DNA from: Apostichopus japonicus
Taxonomy: Eukaryota > Echinodermata > Holothuroidea > Aspidochirotida > Stichopodidae
Length of the DNA stretch: 64,000 bases
Direction of reading: 5' to 3'
Assembly: GCF_037975245.1 (NCBI RefSeq)
Contig: NC_092573.1
Coordinates: 21,120,265-21,184,264, forward strand
Every line of letters begins with the position of its first letter. The stretch's first letter is position 1. Below the pieces are notes generated by a model that worked only from the letters and a program-made list of their open reading frames with translations, was not told the origin of the DNA and searched no databases. A program made the translations under genes and the position numbers. This document shows positions 10,701 through 23,118 of the stretch, one piece after another.

Positions 10701-13369
10701 AAAGATGTTAAGATTTCTTTAAATCTTGTAGATTGTTTTGTTTAATAAGTTTAAATGTGTGTGTACGCTATCATCAGTACACTATAAGTTTGTGCTCTCT
10801 CTTTGTGCTCGACCCTACGAAACGTATCAAAAACCTCAACTCAAAATTCGAAAACGGAGACGAATGTTGTTGCTAGTTTTTCTTGTCTGTCCAGAAAGTG
10901 ACATGCGTATCAAACCGTATTTTTGGTAAAATTCGTATGACATTCAATAAATACTATATTTTTAAGATATGTTGTATTACGTTTTTTTTTAATCACATAT
11001 CGTATCTAATCTAAGTAACTTATCTTTCTTTTTCCATTTTCTCCGTTATTTTTTATATAAACCCCTTGTGCAATAGAGAGCAAACTTTGCTTACTATAAA
11101 TCAACAGCTATATATATACTTTTAACACAGGTGTTGCCACTTTTATTGTCTATGCTTTGTTATTAAGAAATCGGCGAGCGTTATTATATTCTGTTACCTG
11201 CTTCGTGCATGTGTAGCAGATGGTGTACTAACGGGTCATGTTTGTAAATGTCGCTATAGGTATAGAACAACAAAGTAAAAAAAAACAAAAAAGGTATGTC
11301 AATTGTTAAATACGCATGCGCAGACATTTCATATCGCCTAATCGCTTCTCTTTTGTATGGTGCGTTCTGAAGAAAACGTGAAAAAAATAGCAGTGCCGTG
11401 TTGAGTTTTTATGTTGTTTTGTTTTTTCTTTGTACTACGGGGAAAGAAAATCCCGCCCTCACAATTTTGTACTGTCATTGATGGACAGGGGAGGAGGAGG
11501 GGGGTTGGCGGGGAAAGAAGGGAGGGTTTGTTATTTTGGGGTTTGTTTCAATATTCCACTGACCCAAACGAACTGTGAAATTACGGTTGTACACTATGTG
11601 TACAAGGGAATTAATCCACTACCTTTCAGCCCGTGCTTGAAAGTGTTGATTTGGTGGAATTCGGAATGATTTAATCTTTACCGAACAAAGTACACATGGA
11701 ACAAGATAACACTGAGGTATCTTTTACATGAAATATTTAGATATATAAAGATCTGCTTTGTGGATTATTTAAAAAGAGAAGTTCAACTCTTAGGCAGATA
11801 ATTAAACATTCTCCGTGATTTCATTCTTTTCCGCTTCTGAAATTATCATAGCACTTCTGTAGTGTTTGCATGCTATAGTGGCGTAACCGACTTACTGTAG
11901 AGGGGGGGGGGGGGGGTTGGCGCAAAATAGATAAAAGTTACTTCAATAAACTTTTCCAGTAGTTATACGTTATATAATAAATAATGAAGTAACATGATCA
12001 TCTCCCTGGAAGACTTAAGACAATTACACAGATTCAACAAAATGGTACATTTCTTATGAAATACATTGTAAACCTCCATGGCTTTCCGGTACAAAGGAAG
12101 GTATCAAAATCCCCTGTGGATTGCATCAGAGGATGAATTCAAATCTATTGCTGGTTCTGAAACATTCACTAGACCGAGGTAGGGGAGGGGGGGTGGGGAA
12201 TCCGGTGTTCGGAAGGACCATTTTGACACCTTTCGGACAGGATCCCGCGCTCTATACACTTATTGTTCCACTTAATTATTACGTCAAACTCGCCCCAGGG
12301 GTAGACAGGGCTAGCTTCAGCATACAGCACCTGTTATTTATTGTGTATCACAGTATCTTCATTTGAAATGCGGAGACAAAGACGTCCGGAGAGATTGGGC
12401 ATGTTCGAAACCCGACTAAGTCGAACCTGGGCGTCGTCCCGTTCTTTTGTCGTGCAAAAACTTCAGGTAGTCCGTGTGCTACCTATCTCTGAGGAAAGAG
12501 GGATATGAACTGGGGGTGGCGGTGGTGAAGGGATGGGGGAGGGGTGGCGGTGGTGGAGGGATGGGGGGAGGAGTCAATGATACTCCTTTTATTCTTTCAA
12601 CTGCCTAGAATACTGCTGTTTGGTTTTTAAGTTGGTTTTAGTGTTTTCATGCATGATGAGGTCTCCTCAACTCCCCCAGTAAATACAAAAAAGTGAGAAA
12701 GAGAGAGACAGAACACTACAAAAACATGTTCGTATGTTGCATTAGTACCACTGTAAGTGTTTTAAAAACGGGAGATGAACAACAATATTGTGATATTCGT
12801 AGGCTATATGGAATTACCCACCAGTAACTGTGACCTGACTACTAAATGCCTGACATTTGGAAAACGGTTACGTAGATTGAAGAATGGAATGAACCACAGG
12901 GTCACCCTCCCTATACATATTTTAGATTGGATAGGGGTAAAGGAAGGGGGTGGGGTGGGGGAGGAATCAGACCAATCTTCCGTGGTATTGAAATTATCAC
13001 ACGTCACAGCGCCACCGTAAAAAATCACTACTGTGGACAATATTACTTTTTATGAGCCGTCCCCTGTTCCCGATGTCGAAGGCCATGGACCAGCCTCTCG
13101 GTTAAAAAGTGTCGACTGTAATATAAGAGCGGTAATGAAACAAGTCCACTGGACACGTACACGGAATCAACGTGGCTCAACGGACGGTGCAGGTTGCACG
13201 ACTATTGTTTTCTTGAGAAATTGTTCAAATATACAATGTAACAGCTTGTCCGGTGAACGATTGGGCAAACTACGTATAGTCATATTCTTCACACATCCAC
13301 ATAGGTATTATTTTCAAGCTTTCACAATTTAATTGTACCTTATTAAATTGTATCGTAATCCCAGAAAGG
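4717..13369. other. 3'UTR/intergenic region without recognised gene
   Basis: No ORF here resembles a known family, and short ORFs have AT-rich, low-complexity translations. The alpha-arrestin 3'UTR starts at 4717; aataaa hexamers such as the one at 5789 could end it, but the site is not determinable. Simple features: a (TTTTG)n tract at about 6378-6405 followed by a poly-G run, poly-C at 7938-7954, G-rich tracts at 8401-8420, 9644-9659, 10565-10590, 11901-11916 and 12520-12570. Confidence 0.5.
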
Positions 13370-13475
13370 TATAAAAACAGCCGACAGAAGTTGCAAATTT
13401 GCCACAAGTTGTGACACGTTACGTCGGTATCTTGATTTTTTTTTGCAACAGATCGAATAGGAATCTAACATCATC
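13370..13475 (+). promoter_or_regulatory. probable core promoter and non-coding first exon of the cyclophilin gene
   Basis: A TATAAAAA box lies at 13370-13377. About 100 bases downstream is a strong donor (catcatc/gtaagt, intron from 13476). The coding exon at 15021 starts with its ATG immediately after a polypyrimidine-AG acceptor, so an upstream non-coding exon is required. This stretch is the nearest one with both TATA and donor. The transcription start near 13400 is inferred from TATA spacing only. Confidence 0.5.
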
Positions 13476-15020
13476 GTAAGTAGCAAAAGTTCTTTTTATG
13501 GTTATTTTAATTTTATAAAGAGGGGTTTACTTTTAATTCAAGCTTCAAGAAAGTCACGTTAAGAAGGAACAATAGTTCTCTACGGAGATGTCAGTATTAA
13601 TTAATTAAACAAGAAAACATTTTCGTATTTCAATACAAAACAATTTGTAAACGAAGTGTAAAATTTAGACTAGATATACGAGTAGAATTCAATAACCTTT
13701 ATTAAGGGATATTCCGTTGGCAGAAAAGTAACGTAACGAACCTACATAGACAAGAAGTAAATTCTACACTTTCTCAATATCTTGTTCCAAGTTTAAGATA
13801 TGGTTGTTTGAATGTAAACGTTTTGTTTTTAACTATATAGATAAACCTCTTCCTTGCTTCAGGAAGTGGATGATTTCAGACTATGAAAGATGTTCTTCTA
13901 AATCTTTCATTCTAATCATATATCATATGATGTTGATTTTTTTGTTTCAGTGGATAAATGGTTTTTAGGTTGTAAAGTCAAAACTCATACTTTTTTGCTC
14001 AATTACTATGGTAACATAACTAATTCGGTTGTTGCCAGATGCATTAACGAAAGAAGTATCTCTAAGACACAAAGATATATTAGGATGCGGTTTTGAAACT
14101 ATGGATGCTGAAACTTTCCACTAATTTTGAGTCAACAATGAATTTTAGCCACCGGAATACCGGTTTAAAGGAATGATCTAATATCATATTTTTTCTTATT
14201 ATTCGATTTTTGTTTAAAGGTGAATCCTCATTGGATGAATTTTAATCATGAAATTTTTAAGAGAAATTATATATAGGCCTCTTGCTTCAGTAAAGCACCG
14301 TTATGCATTGTTGATCTATAAACCGTTACTTCGTTCATCTTTTATCGGTTGGTAATAAACTTTCACTCTCATATTTCATTTGATAAAGTATGAATATCAT
14401 ACAAGTTCTAGTTTCCTAAAATAAGTTTCATTCTATTCTTTGAATATTATTGAATATCTCAAAACTATGCAAAACCTCGTTGTCTGTCAGTTTGCTTAGG
14501 TATTTTATTGAACGTTTCAAACTGATTTATGTACATCCGAAGTTCCGACGAATCTAAAATGGTATACAAGATTTATGAACTTGTTAACATGAACACTGCC
14601 CTCTAATTCGTGGGTGGCAAGGATCGTAGAGCGCATTGTGCATTTTTTTCTCGTTATATTTGAGAATGAGACTTGTTTTGATCTTGGAAAATATTGGAAA
14701 GTTCTACCCATACTCTAACTCTTGCTATTGTACTCAAATTGAAATAAGAAACAGTTGTAAAACTAAGTCTACGCCATTCTGGGATGGGGTGGGTGGTGCG
14801 GGGATGGGGGGGGGGGTGGGGGGTTAAGAACCATGATTATGATTACCTGACTGATTTTTATTTAAGAACGGCCCAAACCCTAGAATATTTGTCTATTTGT
14901 TACTACAAAGTTCTAGAAGAATGAAGAAAAGGTCCAAAAAGATTGTTTCAATTTTAACAAAGACTCTCCTTTAATATCTAATTTTCGGTAAATATTTTAT
15001 CGATTTTTTTTCTCCTCCAG

Positions 15021-15299
15021 ATGCGTCGTCAAGGGACCATTATCGCGCTTGTATTGACCATTCTTATTGAAACATGGTCTATAGAGGCACTAAAAAACCG
15101 CGGTCCGAAGAAACCGAAACCATGGGAAGATCCAGATCGCGATACATCGGATGATCTGCTGGTCACAAAGAAAGTCTACTTCGATATAGAGATAGATGAT
15201 GAACCTATCGGTAAAATCGTCATCGCATTATTTGGAGAGACCTGTCCGGTTACCGTCCAAAATTTCGCCGCTTTGGCGAGAGGAGGCTGGAAGCGTGAT
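15021..15299 (+). CDS. cyclophilin coding exon 1: signal peptide and domain start
   Basis: Ninety-three codons from the ATG directly behind tctcctccag. It encodes the signal peptide, the [10 protein letters not shown] linker and the first beta strands through [13 protein letters not shown]. The donor is gat/gtgagt. Confidence 0.93.
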
Positions 15300-18200
15300 G
15301 TGAGTTGCAAAAATTATTTCACCGTAGAGTAGACCTCGGCTATACTCAGGAAATTAATTCTTACCACCATCAAATATTAGGATTGGAGTCGGTTTTGATT
15401 AGGGTCGGTTTAGGGAACCACAATCGTTTCCTGGAGAGGGGTTGGTTAGGTAATTCATGTAGCAATAGATATGTACATTAAGATATATATAGACGGGTAA
15501 TTTATAATGTGACCAGGCGCAACTATGCATGTGTACTTATTGGGTATTTTAGCACCCACAGATTTACATCAGGGGTGATCAGATGCCCCCCTCCCTACTG
15601 ACAGAGAGATCATTATCCCCAGCTTCCGCTCCCCACCCACTCCCCACCCCCACCGATACAATCCTAGTGTATACTACATTAATATATAACATTTATGCTC
15701 GATACAACGTAAACAGTTAAAAATTCATAGACATTTTTTTCGAGAATAACATGCAAAAGTATAACATCATTTTGCATTTAAGCACTCTCCATTTTACCAA
15801 CATTTCTCAAAGAGAGGACGAAATAACAAAGCTGACGAGAGGCTCAAGAATCTCTTGAACCTCATGAACCGTCCATATCCTCCCACTGTCAAGTTATCCT
15901 ATTGAACGCCAAAACCGACAAAAATGCAGGGAAAAAAATTATGTGGCGATACGTTTGTATTCATATCATGACTTAGGTTTACATAATATTTTTCTGCATT
16001 TTTGTCGGTGTTGGGGTTACATATTATTTTCCTGCATCATATTTTATTTCTATATTTGGTTCAAGCGTAAACGGATAATATAATTTCCCTGACACATCTC
16101 TTCCCTTATGACCCGACTTAAAACGATTTTGGTGTGTATATATGTAAATAGTTTATGCAAAATTCGTTGAATCACAGCGATTATGTTACCGTATGATCGA
16201 TATACAGTAACTTTTTTATACTTTCATTCTCCAGACTTCACTGACCTACAACAATACTATCGTCCATCGGATCGTGCCCGATTTCGTGATTCAGATGGGT
16301 GACGTCACTGACGGAGACGGTACCGGTGGTGAGTATATTTTTGTATTTTTGTATCTACTTAAGATCCTCCTGCAAGCAGGAACTCGCGAAGAAGTCTTAT
16401 TGGCTTATAAAAGCCGCAAGCTGACCGAAGTCAGTCTCTTACATTCATATTTAACGTCCATGATTATGAATTGTCAATTGTCAACTATACTCTGTAACTG
16501 GACGACATACATTAATCTTGGAGTGACTCGAACCGGGGACCTTATGATTGGAAGGCACCGGTTTGACATTGTTTGACATTACCACCCAGACGATCCCATA
16601 GCGAAAAAGATTTAAAAAAAGAAAATAGCACAAGATTCTACACCGACAGAGATAAGACGAAACTCTACCGATATCTTAAATACCAGTTTTGAGTAGCTTG
16701 TTTACCCTCGCTTCTGATCATTTTTGCTCTAAACAGGATGAAAACTCTTATTATATTCCTCCGCAATTTACCCCTCATTCCAAAGGAGTAAGGATGTTAC
16801 TCTCCGAGAGTGTCCTGAATGATATAGGTACCATATCCGAACCCCCGACACAGGTCCGAGTTTTGGGAGGGGGGGGGGTAGGATTCAGAAGAAAAAATGT
16901 TCAGTGGTGATGAAAGTGCCGCCCATTCTGACGTGAAAGTCATAGCCCCTAAATTATGGATGGCCCCTCTCCCTTCCCGTATCAGGGTCCTGCTTATAGA
17001 AAAAAAGTGACGTCGAATTAATTTGAAACGAGTGATTGCTTCCACTCTTAATAAGATCTAACTTTGGTATAGAATTCCACAGCTGTATAACGAAACTATA
17101 TCTTTTCTGATTTTCTGGTTTTTCTAATTTTATTGTTAAAAAATGCCATGTGCACAATGAAAAATCTACTATGTCACCGCTAATATAAGGGCTATACAGA
17201 CTCACATTTATAATAAATCTTTGTCCTTTTTTTTTTTTTTTTTTTTTAACAGGTCGAAGTATATATGGGAAACATTTTGCAGATGAAAATTTCTTCTTAC
17301 GTCACCTGGGACGTGGCTGGGTTGCTATGGCAAACTCGGGTCCCGACACTAACAACTCTCAGTTTTATATTCTATTGACGAAGGCAGGCTGGTTGGACGG
17401 TAAACATGTCGTCTTTGGTAAAGTCATAGATGGAATGGTAAGTTTACACGTAAACACACATCCGTTGCCAAGGAAGTGAATGCAATATCTTTAAACTTGA
17501 TCAAAATCAAAATTGAATCAGTTGAACGAGAGGACAACTGTATAGGCCTATAGGAGGCATAAAGTGATAGTGCGACAAAAATTGTTTTAAACTATACCTG
17601 CATTTTAACAGATGATACGTTTAATTATGAAAATATGAAAATTGAGATTTCAATATTTCTGTCTGGTTAGGTTTGAACCTTACCCCCTCCACCCCCTCCC
17701 CTTAAAAAACAAACAATAACAATACCGAGCTGATTTTGTCATTTCCCTTTTATAAGCTATAAACACTTTGCAAAGCACATGATCAAGGAAAGTGAGTCGT
17801 TCTGTTTAAATCAACTCACGGTGTACATTTCACATTGTTTCCGTCACTACCATTACACTGAAGTATAAGTATAGGTTATCTAAGAACTATATGAGTCGCT
17901 TCTCTAAAGTGGGGAAGTACGTGGTATTTGTTTTTAATAGATTATAAAATGCAAAAACTAAAGAAGGCTTTAACTCTGATTATCATATACAAAGTAGGCT
18001 AGGTTACCCGAACCTGCTATGTTGAAGTGTGGTAGGCTTTAGTTTAGTTGCGTATAATTGTATTCAAAAGTTACAGTCTCTATCAACGTTTAAGGAATTT
18101 GCCGGCAGTGTCAGTACCGCAACGAAGTGAAACAATATAGTTTCTGTGAAAAGACAAAGATTTGGGTAGTAGTAGAAATATCTCCTTGAAAATTTTGCAA

Positions 18201-21200
18201 ATATCCCACTTCTCAGTTACAGTGAAATGGTTACTATGGCTACCTACTGCCTACTGGTGTTAGGATATAGTTCAATCCAATCAATGTTACACCGTAAAAC
18301 ATTTATATATAATTTAAACATCTACGTGCAGTCGTCTACACAGTCCGGTTGGGGAAAAAATGAAGACACGAAGGAAATAGAATTTTATAACAGATAAAAA
18401 TGTTTAACCTGTTTTAGAAAGTTTACATTGTTTCTACATCAGTAACCTATATCAAAGATGAAAATTAATGTCATTGATTAAGTCTACTTCCTGAAAACAC
18501 TGATAATTCGACAATATTTTAACCGAACAATGTATAAACCTGGGAAGTAATTATCAGATTAAACATAACTTAAACTGTTATTATCTATAAATATATGATA
18601 CCGTAACTATAAGGGGGTCTTTTTATTATTTATGTTAGGTCCCTCCTGTTTTCAATAGCTGCGAGGTATTCAGGTAAAAACAAAATCAAAATAAACTCCT
18701 AATATGAAAGGTTGCAGGAAGTTGTAAGGTTCCATTTGCCTCATGATAATGTAAAAACTCGCGACCTCGGATCGCAGAAAGTCGGCACTTTGCCCATGCA
18801 CATGTGATTTATAATATTTGAGTTTGAATTTTACATATCTACACGGAAGATCTTACTTTTACGTTCCTATCGCCAGGTGAGAGTATTAAGTTCTATTAAC
18901 TACCATGGCTTAAAACAGTCATTAGAAACGTGAGAAAAAAAGTAAAGAATATAAGCAATTGCAGTAAAGTTTAAATCTACTTTTTTTTAACGGCTGTTGA
19001 TATATACGTCTCTATAAGTAAAAAGTATCGAATAACGATTGTTATACTTGTCAGAATTTGACTTTTAACACTACAGAGGTTGGATCCCGCCAGAACGTGC
19101 ATATTTGTTCGATCGGCTTCCCAAAAGCAAGGTGTGTGTTTGTTGGTTTTTGCAAAGATTGTCATGCTTCAAGAGATAAGAAGGTGAAAATGAGAGGATA
19201 TTTATTTAAACTCGCTGGATAAAATATGCGGCTGTTGATTATTCTACTCATCAAAGGTCATAAGGTCAAACGTTGCCAACACCGAAACAACGGAAGCGAC
19301 AGGTATAGAACAAGTAAAATTATATCTGTTATCTATCAATTTGATGAGCTGTGTACCATCGTGAGAACCAAAAGTAGTCCCGTGCTCTTGTTAATCTTCA
19401 GTTAATATCGAATTTCGTAGTCAATGGCTGCCTTAAAGGCAAAAGGTGGAGAGAGAGAGGTGGAGGGTTGGGGGGGGGGGGGGGGAGAAAGATTGAGAGA
19501 TTGTGACGTAAGAGCAAGGAGTAAAAGCAAATCAAAACAAATTGCAGATCATATATACTTACGGTAATGATTACTGTATAGACATTTTAATCAACGGTTA
19601 AAAGGCGATCGTACTCACTGGGGACATTTTTATAATATAGCTTAACCCCTCTTCAACTATTTACAGTATTTAGCATCCTTGACATGTATTGGTAATAAGA
19701 TATGTATATGAAATGTAGTAGGTCTACATACCTCATATTAAAGTCTCAATGTGTGTTTGCCAAATTTTAACTTCGACCTTTCCAGCTAACTGCCCTAAAA
19801 GCTCAGTGAAATAACACCGTTCTATGCAATATTTCATATTAATAATCATTATTTTTTAGTGAGTTATCTGTCGTTTAAACATTTTGGGCTGAATGAAATT
19901 CGCCAGATTTTTTAACGAGTCCGTAGATTCTACAAACTTCAATCAAAATTTGTAAGCCCCGCCCAATAGATCATGCGCCAATCAAATCTCTCTGTTTTGT
20001 TTACGACCGTTAGGCCTGTGTGCTAGCCTGTGTTAGGTCCATTCTCTTGAATGCTACCTTTCTTTAGGTCTTACCGATGTAGCTTGCGAAATTGTGTCGT
20101 TTCCTTCAATTGCAAGTAATAAACAGGTGTTTTCAGACGTTACCTCCGTGAAATTGGGTAAAAAAAGTGGACGATACGAGTATATATACGTTACATTTGC
20201 GTAATGAACATGCTGATATAGGCGGTCGCAGTGATTTAACGGTATATCGTTCGCGCCACCAGGACAACAGAAAATAAATTTCTTTCTTTCAATTGCGACA
20301 GCTTTTCTCCATTAAACCCACCTGGTCAGAGTGCATTTAGAATAAGAAACATTGAATCTGCTTTGAAAGTTTGTGTTCCGATATTCATCAGCAAACACGT
20401 ATTTGAAATGCAAATAGCTCCCTCTAAAATGTTTGAACATTTCCTGGTTACAATGTCTGAGCATTATGATTCTTCTTTTCAGTTCTATGGAGTTTATGTG
20501 TGATCTTACACATGGCGTGTTTTCCTGCTGATTTTGTTGTTAAAATCTTTCTTTTTTTTTGTTCGATCGGGTCTAACTTGATCCCAATAAATAAATAAAT
20601 ACAGTATTAACGTTACAAAAGCACAAATATGCGCATTTTGTGTATAAACTGGAACAAGAAACTTCTATAGCGTATATCTCGTCAGTCTTCCAAGATTAAC
20701 TAAAGCTTTCTTAATCTTATCATAAGTGAATGAAAGGTCGAAGTGTCTTTGATAATATTATTTTTGTAAAAGAATTTTAAATCTGATAATCATTTTGCAT
20801 CGGTGCAGTCGAGATGTAAACCAACCACTTGTTTAAGTTTACTTTGCAGAATCAGTGATATATCCGTGTCATGGTGTTTGTCTCAAATGACCTTTGGCAT
20901 TACATCATTAAAAATTTTGTACTACAATTTTAAGTTTATATAACAGTTCTCTGGATGAAAAACAATGGTTGCTTTCAGCTTTATGGTATAGCTTTAACTC
21001 AATGGTCATTTCATAAAATAAAATTAATTTCAATATTTATTCCCCATTTCTTTTCTTTTCTTAAGGATGTCGTTGACGAAATTGCTGACATCGACACTGA
21101 CCAATATGGGTTTCCTTTGAAGATTGTTCGCGTCATCGATTGCGGCGTCATCCACGTCAAAGAACCCTATCACCTCCCCCACCCCACGGGGAATAACTCT

Positions 21201-21212
21201 GACACCGAGTGA
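15021..21212 (+). CDS. secreted cyclophilin-type peptidyl-prolyl cis-trans isomerase (ninaA/cyclophilin B-like), four coding exons
   Basis: Foldase of the secretory pathway that interconverts cis and trans Xaa-Pro bonds. Coding exons are 15021-15299, 16235-16328, 17253-17437 and 21066-21212 (phases 0, 1, 0; all GT/AG), giving 234 residues. Residues 1-23 form a signal peptide, followed by a basic/proline-rich linker to about residue 50 and one cyclophilin domain from K-V-Y-F-D-I. By alignment to human cyclophilin A, Arg55, Phe60, Gln63, Ala101, Gln111, Phe112, Trp121, Leu122 and His126 are kept (here R105, F110, Q113, A151, Q161, F162, W171, L172, H176). Met61 is Val111 and Phe113 is Tyr163. 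Two N-glycosylation sequons occur (N99, N158). The C terminus has no KDEL-type signal and no membrane segment, unlike fly ninaA. The F-P-L-K-I...D-C-G-V-I end is ninaA-like. The start is the first Met after the acceptor. Confidence 0.93.
15300..16234 (+). repeat. cyclophilin intron containing an imperfect inverted repeat (15909-15944 / 15981-16014)
   Basis: The left arm 15909-15944 contains ccgacaaaaatgcag and the right arm 15981-16014 contains its complement. About 34 bases pair with few mismatches around a loop of roughly 36 bases. A degraded extra copy of part of the right arm follows at 16015-16035. The rest of the intron shows nothing recognisable. Confidence 0.65.
16235..16328 (+). CDS. 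cyclophilin coding exon 2: active-site H-R-I-V-P-D-F
   Basis: The acceptor is cattctccag and the donor ggtg/gtgagt (phase 1). It contains [13 protein letters not shown] with the catalytic Arg, followed by the D-G-D-G-T-G-G loop. Confidence 0.93.
16363..16590 (-). mobile_element. tRNA-derived SINE, copy B (antisense) in cyclophilin intron
   Basis: Reverse complement of the copy A family. Read on the minus strand it has the B-box-like ggttcgagtc, the same CTGACTTCGGTCAG hairpin (16421-16434), the ggctt/aagcc stem-loop with only its loop changed, and the cctgcttgcagg end. It begins 34 bases after the exon 2 donor region. The tail has decayed. Confidence 0.82.
17253..17437 (+). CDS. cyclophilin coding exon 3: central binding pocket
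   Basis: The acceptor is a long T tract followed by aacag, and the donor is atg/gtaagt. It encodes [26 protein letters not shown] and [12 protein letters not shown], the most conserved cyclophilin signature. Confidence 0.95.
17438..21065 (+). other. cyclophilin intron 3.6 kb, no recognised feature apart from a poly-G tract
   Basis: Read on both strands, no coding-like exon or structured repeat was recognised. A run of G at 19470-19487 preceded by gagagaga is the only strong simple repeat. Confidence 0.5.
21066..21212 (+). CDS. cyclophilin terminal coding exon
   Basis: The acceptor cttttcttaag is followed by 48 codons and TGA at 21210. It encodes [17 protein letters not shown] and the final strand V-I-D-C-G-V-I, then a short polar tail ending N-N-S-D-T-E. 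Confidence 0.92.
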   Translation, partial: DVVDEIADIDTDQYGFPLKIVRVIDCGVIHVKEPYHLPHPTGNNSDTE

Positions 21213-21407
21213 TGAATCATGCCGTTTGATCTTTTCTGTCGGGGTTTCATTGTTTTGTTTTTTTGTAACCTGTTCATCACAAACTATAATCTACGTACTG
21301 TGTCCCCTGATAATTTCACACGATACAGTCTGAGTCAGAAGATAATGCATGAAATAATCTATACACAGTTTAACGTGGCAAGACAATTGAGATTGTAACG
21401 GAAGACA

Positions 21408-21413
21408 AATAAA
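21408..21413 (+). terminator. poly(A) signal of the cyclophilin gene
   Basis: An AATAAA hexamer about 195 bases after the stop codon and the first in the 3'UTR, followed by A-rich sequence. Confidence 0.55.
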
Positions 21414-21680
21414 GAAACAAAGAGACCATGAAATGAATAATTATTACCATTAATTGTGTATTTTCATTTCCATTTTTCATTTCCATATATGTATTATTTT
21501 TTTTTTGGCATTGCATTCCTACTTTTAGTTTTGACAATATGAAACCAGCCAAAGAGCATGTTGGAATAATATAAGTCACGGTTTATATAAGCATATAAGA
21601 TGAATTGGGTTGAATAATCTGTATTAAAACGCTTGGCGTCGCCCGTCGAGACGAATGAAATTATGTAAGTGTCACAAGTA

Positions 21681-21783
21681 GGACGGTGGGGCGGTATGGT
21701 GGTAGGGCGGTGGGCGGTATGGCGGTAGGGCGGTGGGCGGTATGGCGGTAGGGCGGTGGGCGGTATGGCGGTAGGGCGGTGAG
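21681..21783. repeat. 23-bp minisatellite (about 4 copies)
   Basis: Tandem units of ggcggtatggcggtagggcggtg-type sequence, the inner three identical and the first divergent. The tract is strongly G/T-rich on the + strand and sits about 270 bases past the cyclophilin poly(A) signal. Confidence 0.85.
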
Positions 21784-22740
21784 GTGATGTGTTCGGTATA
21801 GGGCACCGATACTACGTGACAATTTGTGAATATACAGATCCTAAGTTCCATAATCATATCGTTTCTGCCAGGTAACATCTCCCCGGCCCCTCCCCTTCCC
21901 CCTACCTTACCTTGCAGATATTCTGACTGAAGTAAGATGAGGTCCTTTTTGTTGATAAAAGGGTGTTTTCGGAAGGAAATGTGGGGTACCTTTTCCTGTT
22001 GTTGTAATCAACAAGGGCAAGAGACTGTATTTGGTTTATCAGGGATGTGATATTTAGACAAATCCCCGGGTTCATCGACACGCTCTTGGATTAAAGCCCA
22101 TTGACCTTGAGTGAAAGATAGTTGTTTGTTCCGGGCCAAGATGTTGCACAATGGTGTATTGCATAACAAACTATCGCAGTAGTACACTGCATCGCTCCAG
22201 CCCGTATCATGAAATTTTATCAATAAACATTTGGTAAAAATGTAAAAAAAAAGCACACATTTTGTAAACGATGATGCATGGTTCGACTGAAAGGAATGTT
22301 ATATGCCTAAAGTATTAGTCGTAAAAAAGAGGTAAACAAAAAATAAACATGACTCTTTGAACAACTTTAAAATAAAGAAAATAAAAACAGTTGATTTCAA
22401 GCAGACGACAGATGGGTTCTCAGTACGTTGCGTTCTTCCGTTCCCGGGCTGACTTTTCTAGTTTATTACTTCATTAATTGAAACTTATTGAAGGAAGTTT
22501 AAGATAAAGATCATAAACTCAAGTGAGGGCCTGTTAAAGCAGATGTTTTTGCTGATGTTGTTCAATTTGTAATGTCATTCGTTCCGCCCCCCCCCCCCTG
22601 CTCCCACACATCTCCCTTGATGAATGTAGGTACGAAATGGATCTTGCGACCCACAGTGAAAGTTTGTACCCAATCCAGCACTCTGATATACCCACACGGC
22701 CACACCAATCTACTGTGTTGAAATATTCTATCAAAATTAT

Positions 22741-23118
22741 GCCCTTAGCCCTGGGGTGGGCGATCTACGGCCCGCGAGCCAGATGCAGCCCGCCAGTGAT
22801 TTTTTTGCGGCCCGTGAGATGTCCCAAGAAAAATAAATCTATTTTACATCATCAAAAAAAAACGAGCTAGCTGCTTAGAATTTATCCGCCCTAATGATGC
22901 TGTCAGGTAGGCCTGTTATCCCCATTAATTATCAACTGTACTGTATTGACATTATGTTTTTGTGAATACAGATTATGTACACACACCTATTGCCTGAAAG
23001 TCCTCGGAATCAAAGTTTTGAAATCAACAGTAGGTCGTTGGTTAGGTGCGGCCCAGTCAATTTTTCACTTCTTATATCTGGCCCATTCAAAAAGGTTGCA
23101 TACTCCTGCGGGCTAAGG
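22741..23118. mobile_element. hAT-like non-autonomous DNA element (about 375 bp)
   Basis: The left end cccttagccctggggtgggc is followed by tacggcccgcgagcc. The right end read inward is cccttagcccgcaggagt, giving a terminal inverted match whose first 10 bases are exact. The internal 'tggggtgggc..cggcccgc' start resembles common hAT miniature elements. No transposase remains and no clean 8-bp target duplication was found. Confidence 0.5.

Noticed and set aside
12367-12510. GC-rich open stretch starting ATGCGGAGACAAAGACG
   Set aside because: An Arg-rich short peptide with no recognised domain and only a weak donor-like gtagtc; not enough for a gene.
13033-13332. 99-residue ORF upstream of the cyclophilin TATA box
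   Set aside because: No recognisable family; it overlaps promoter-proximal sequence and has no supported splice sites.
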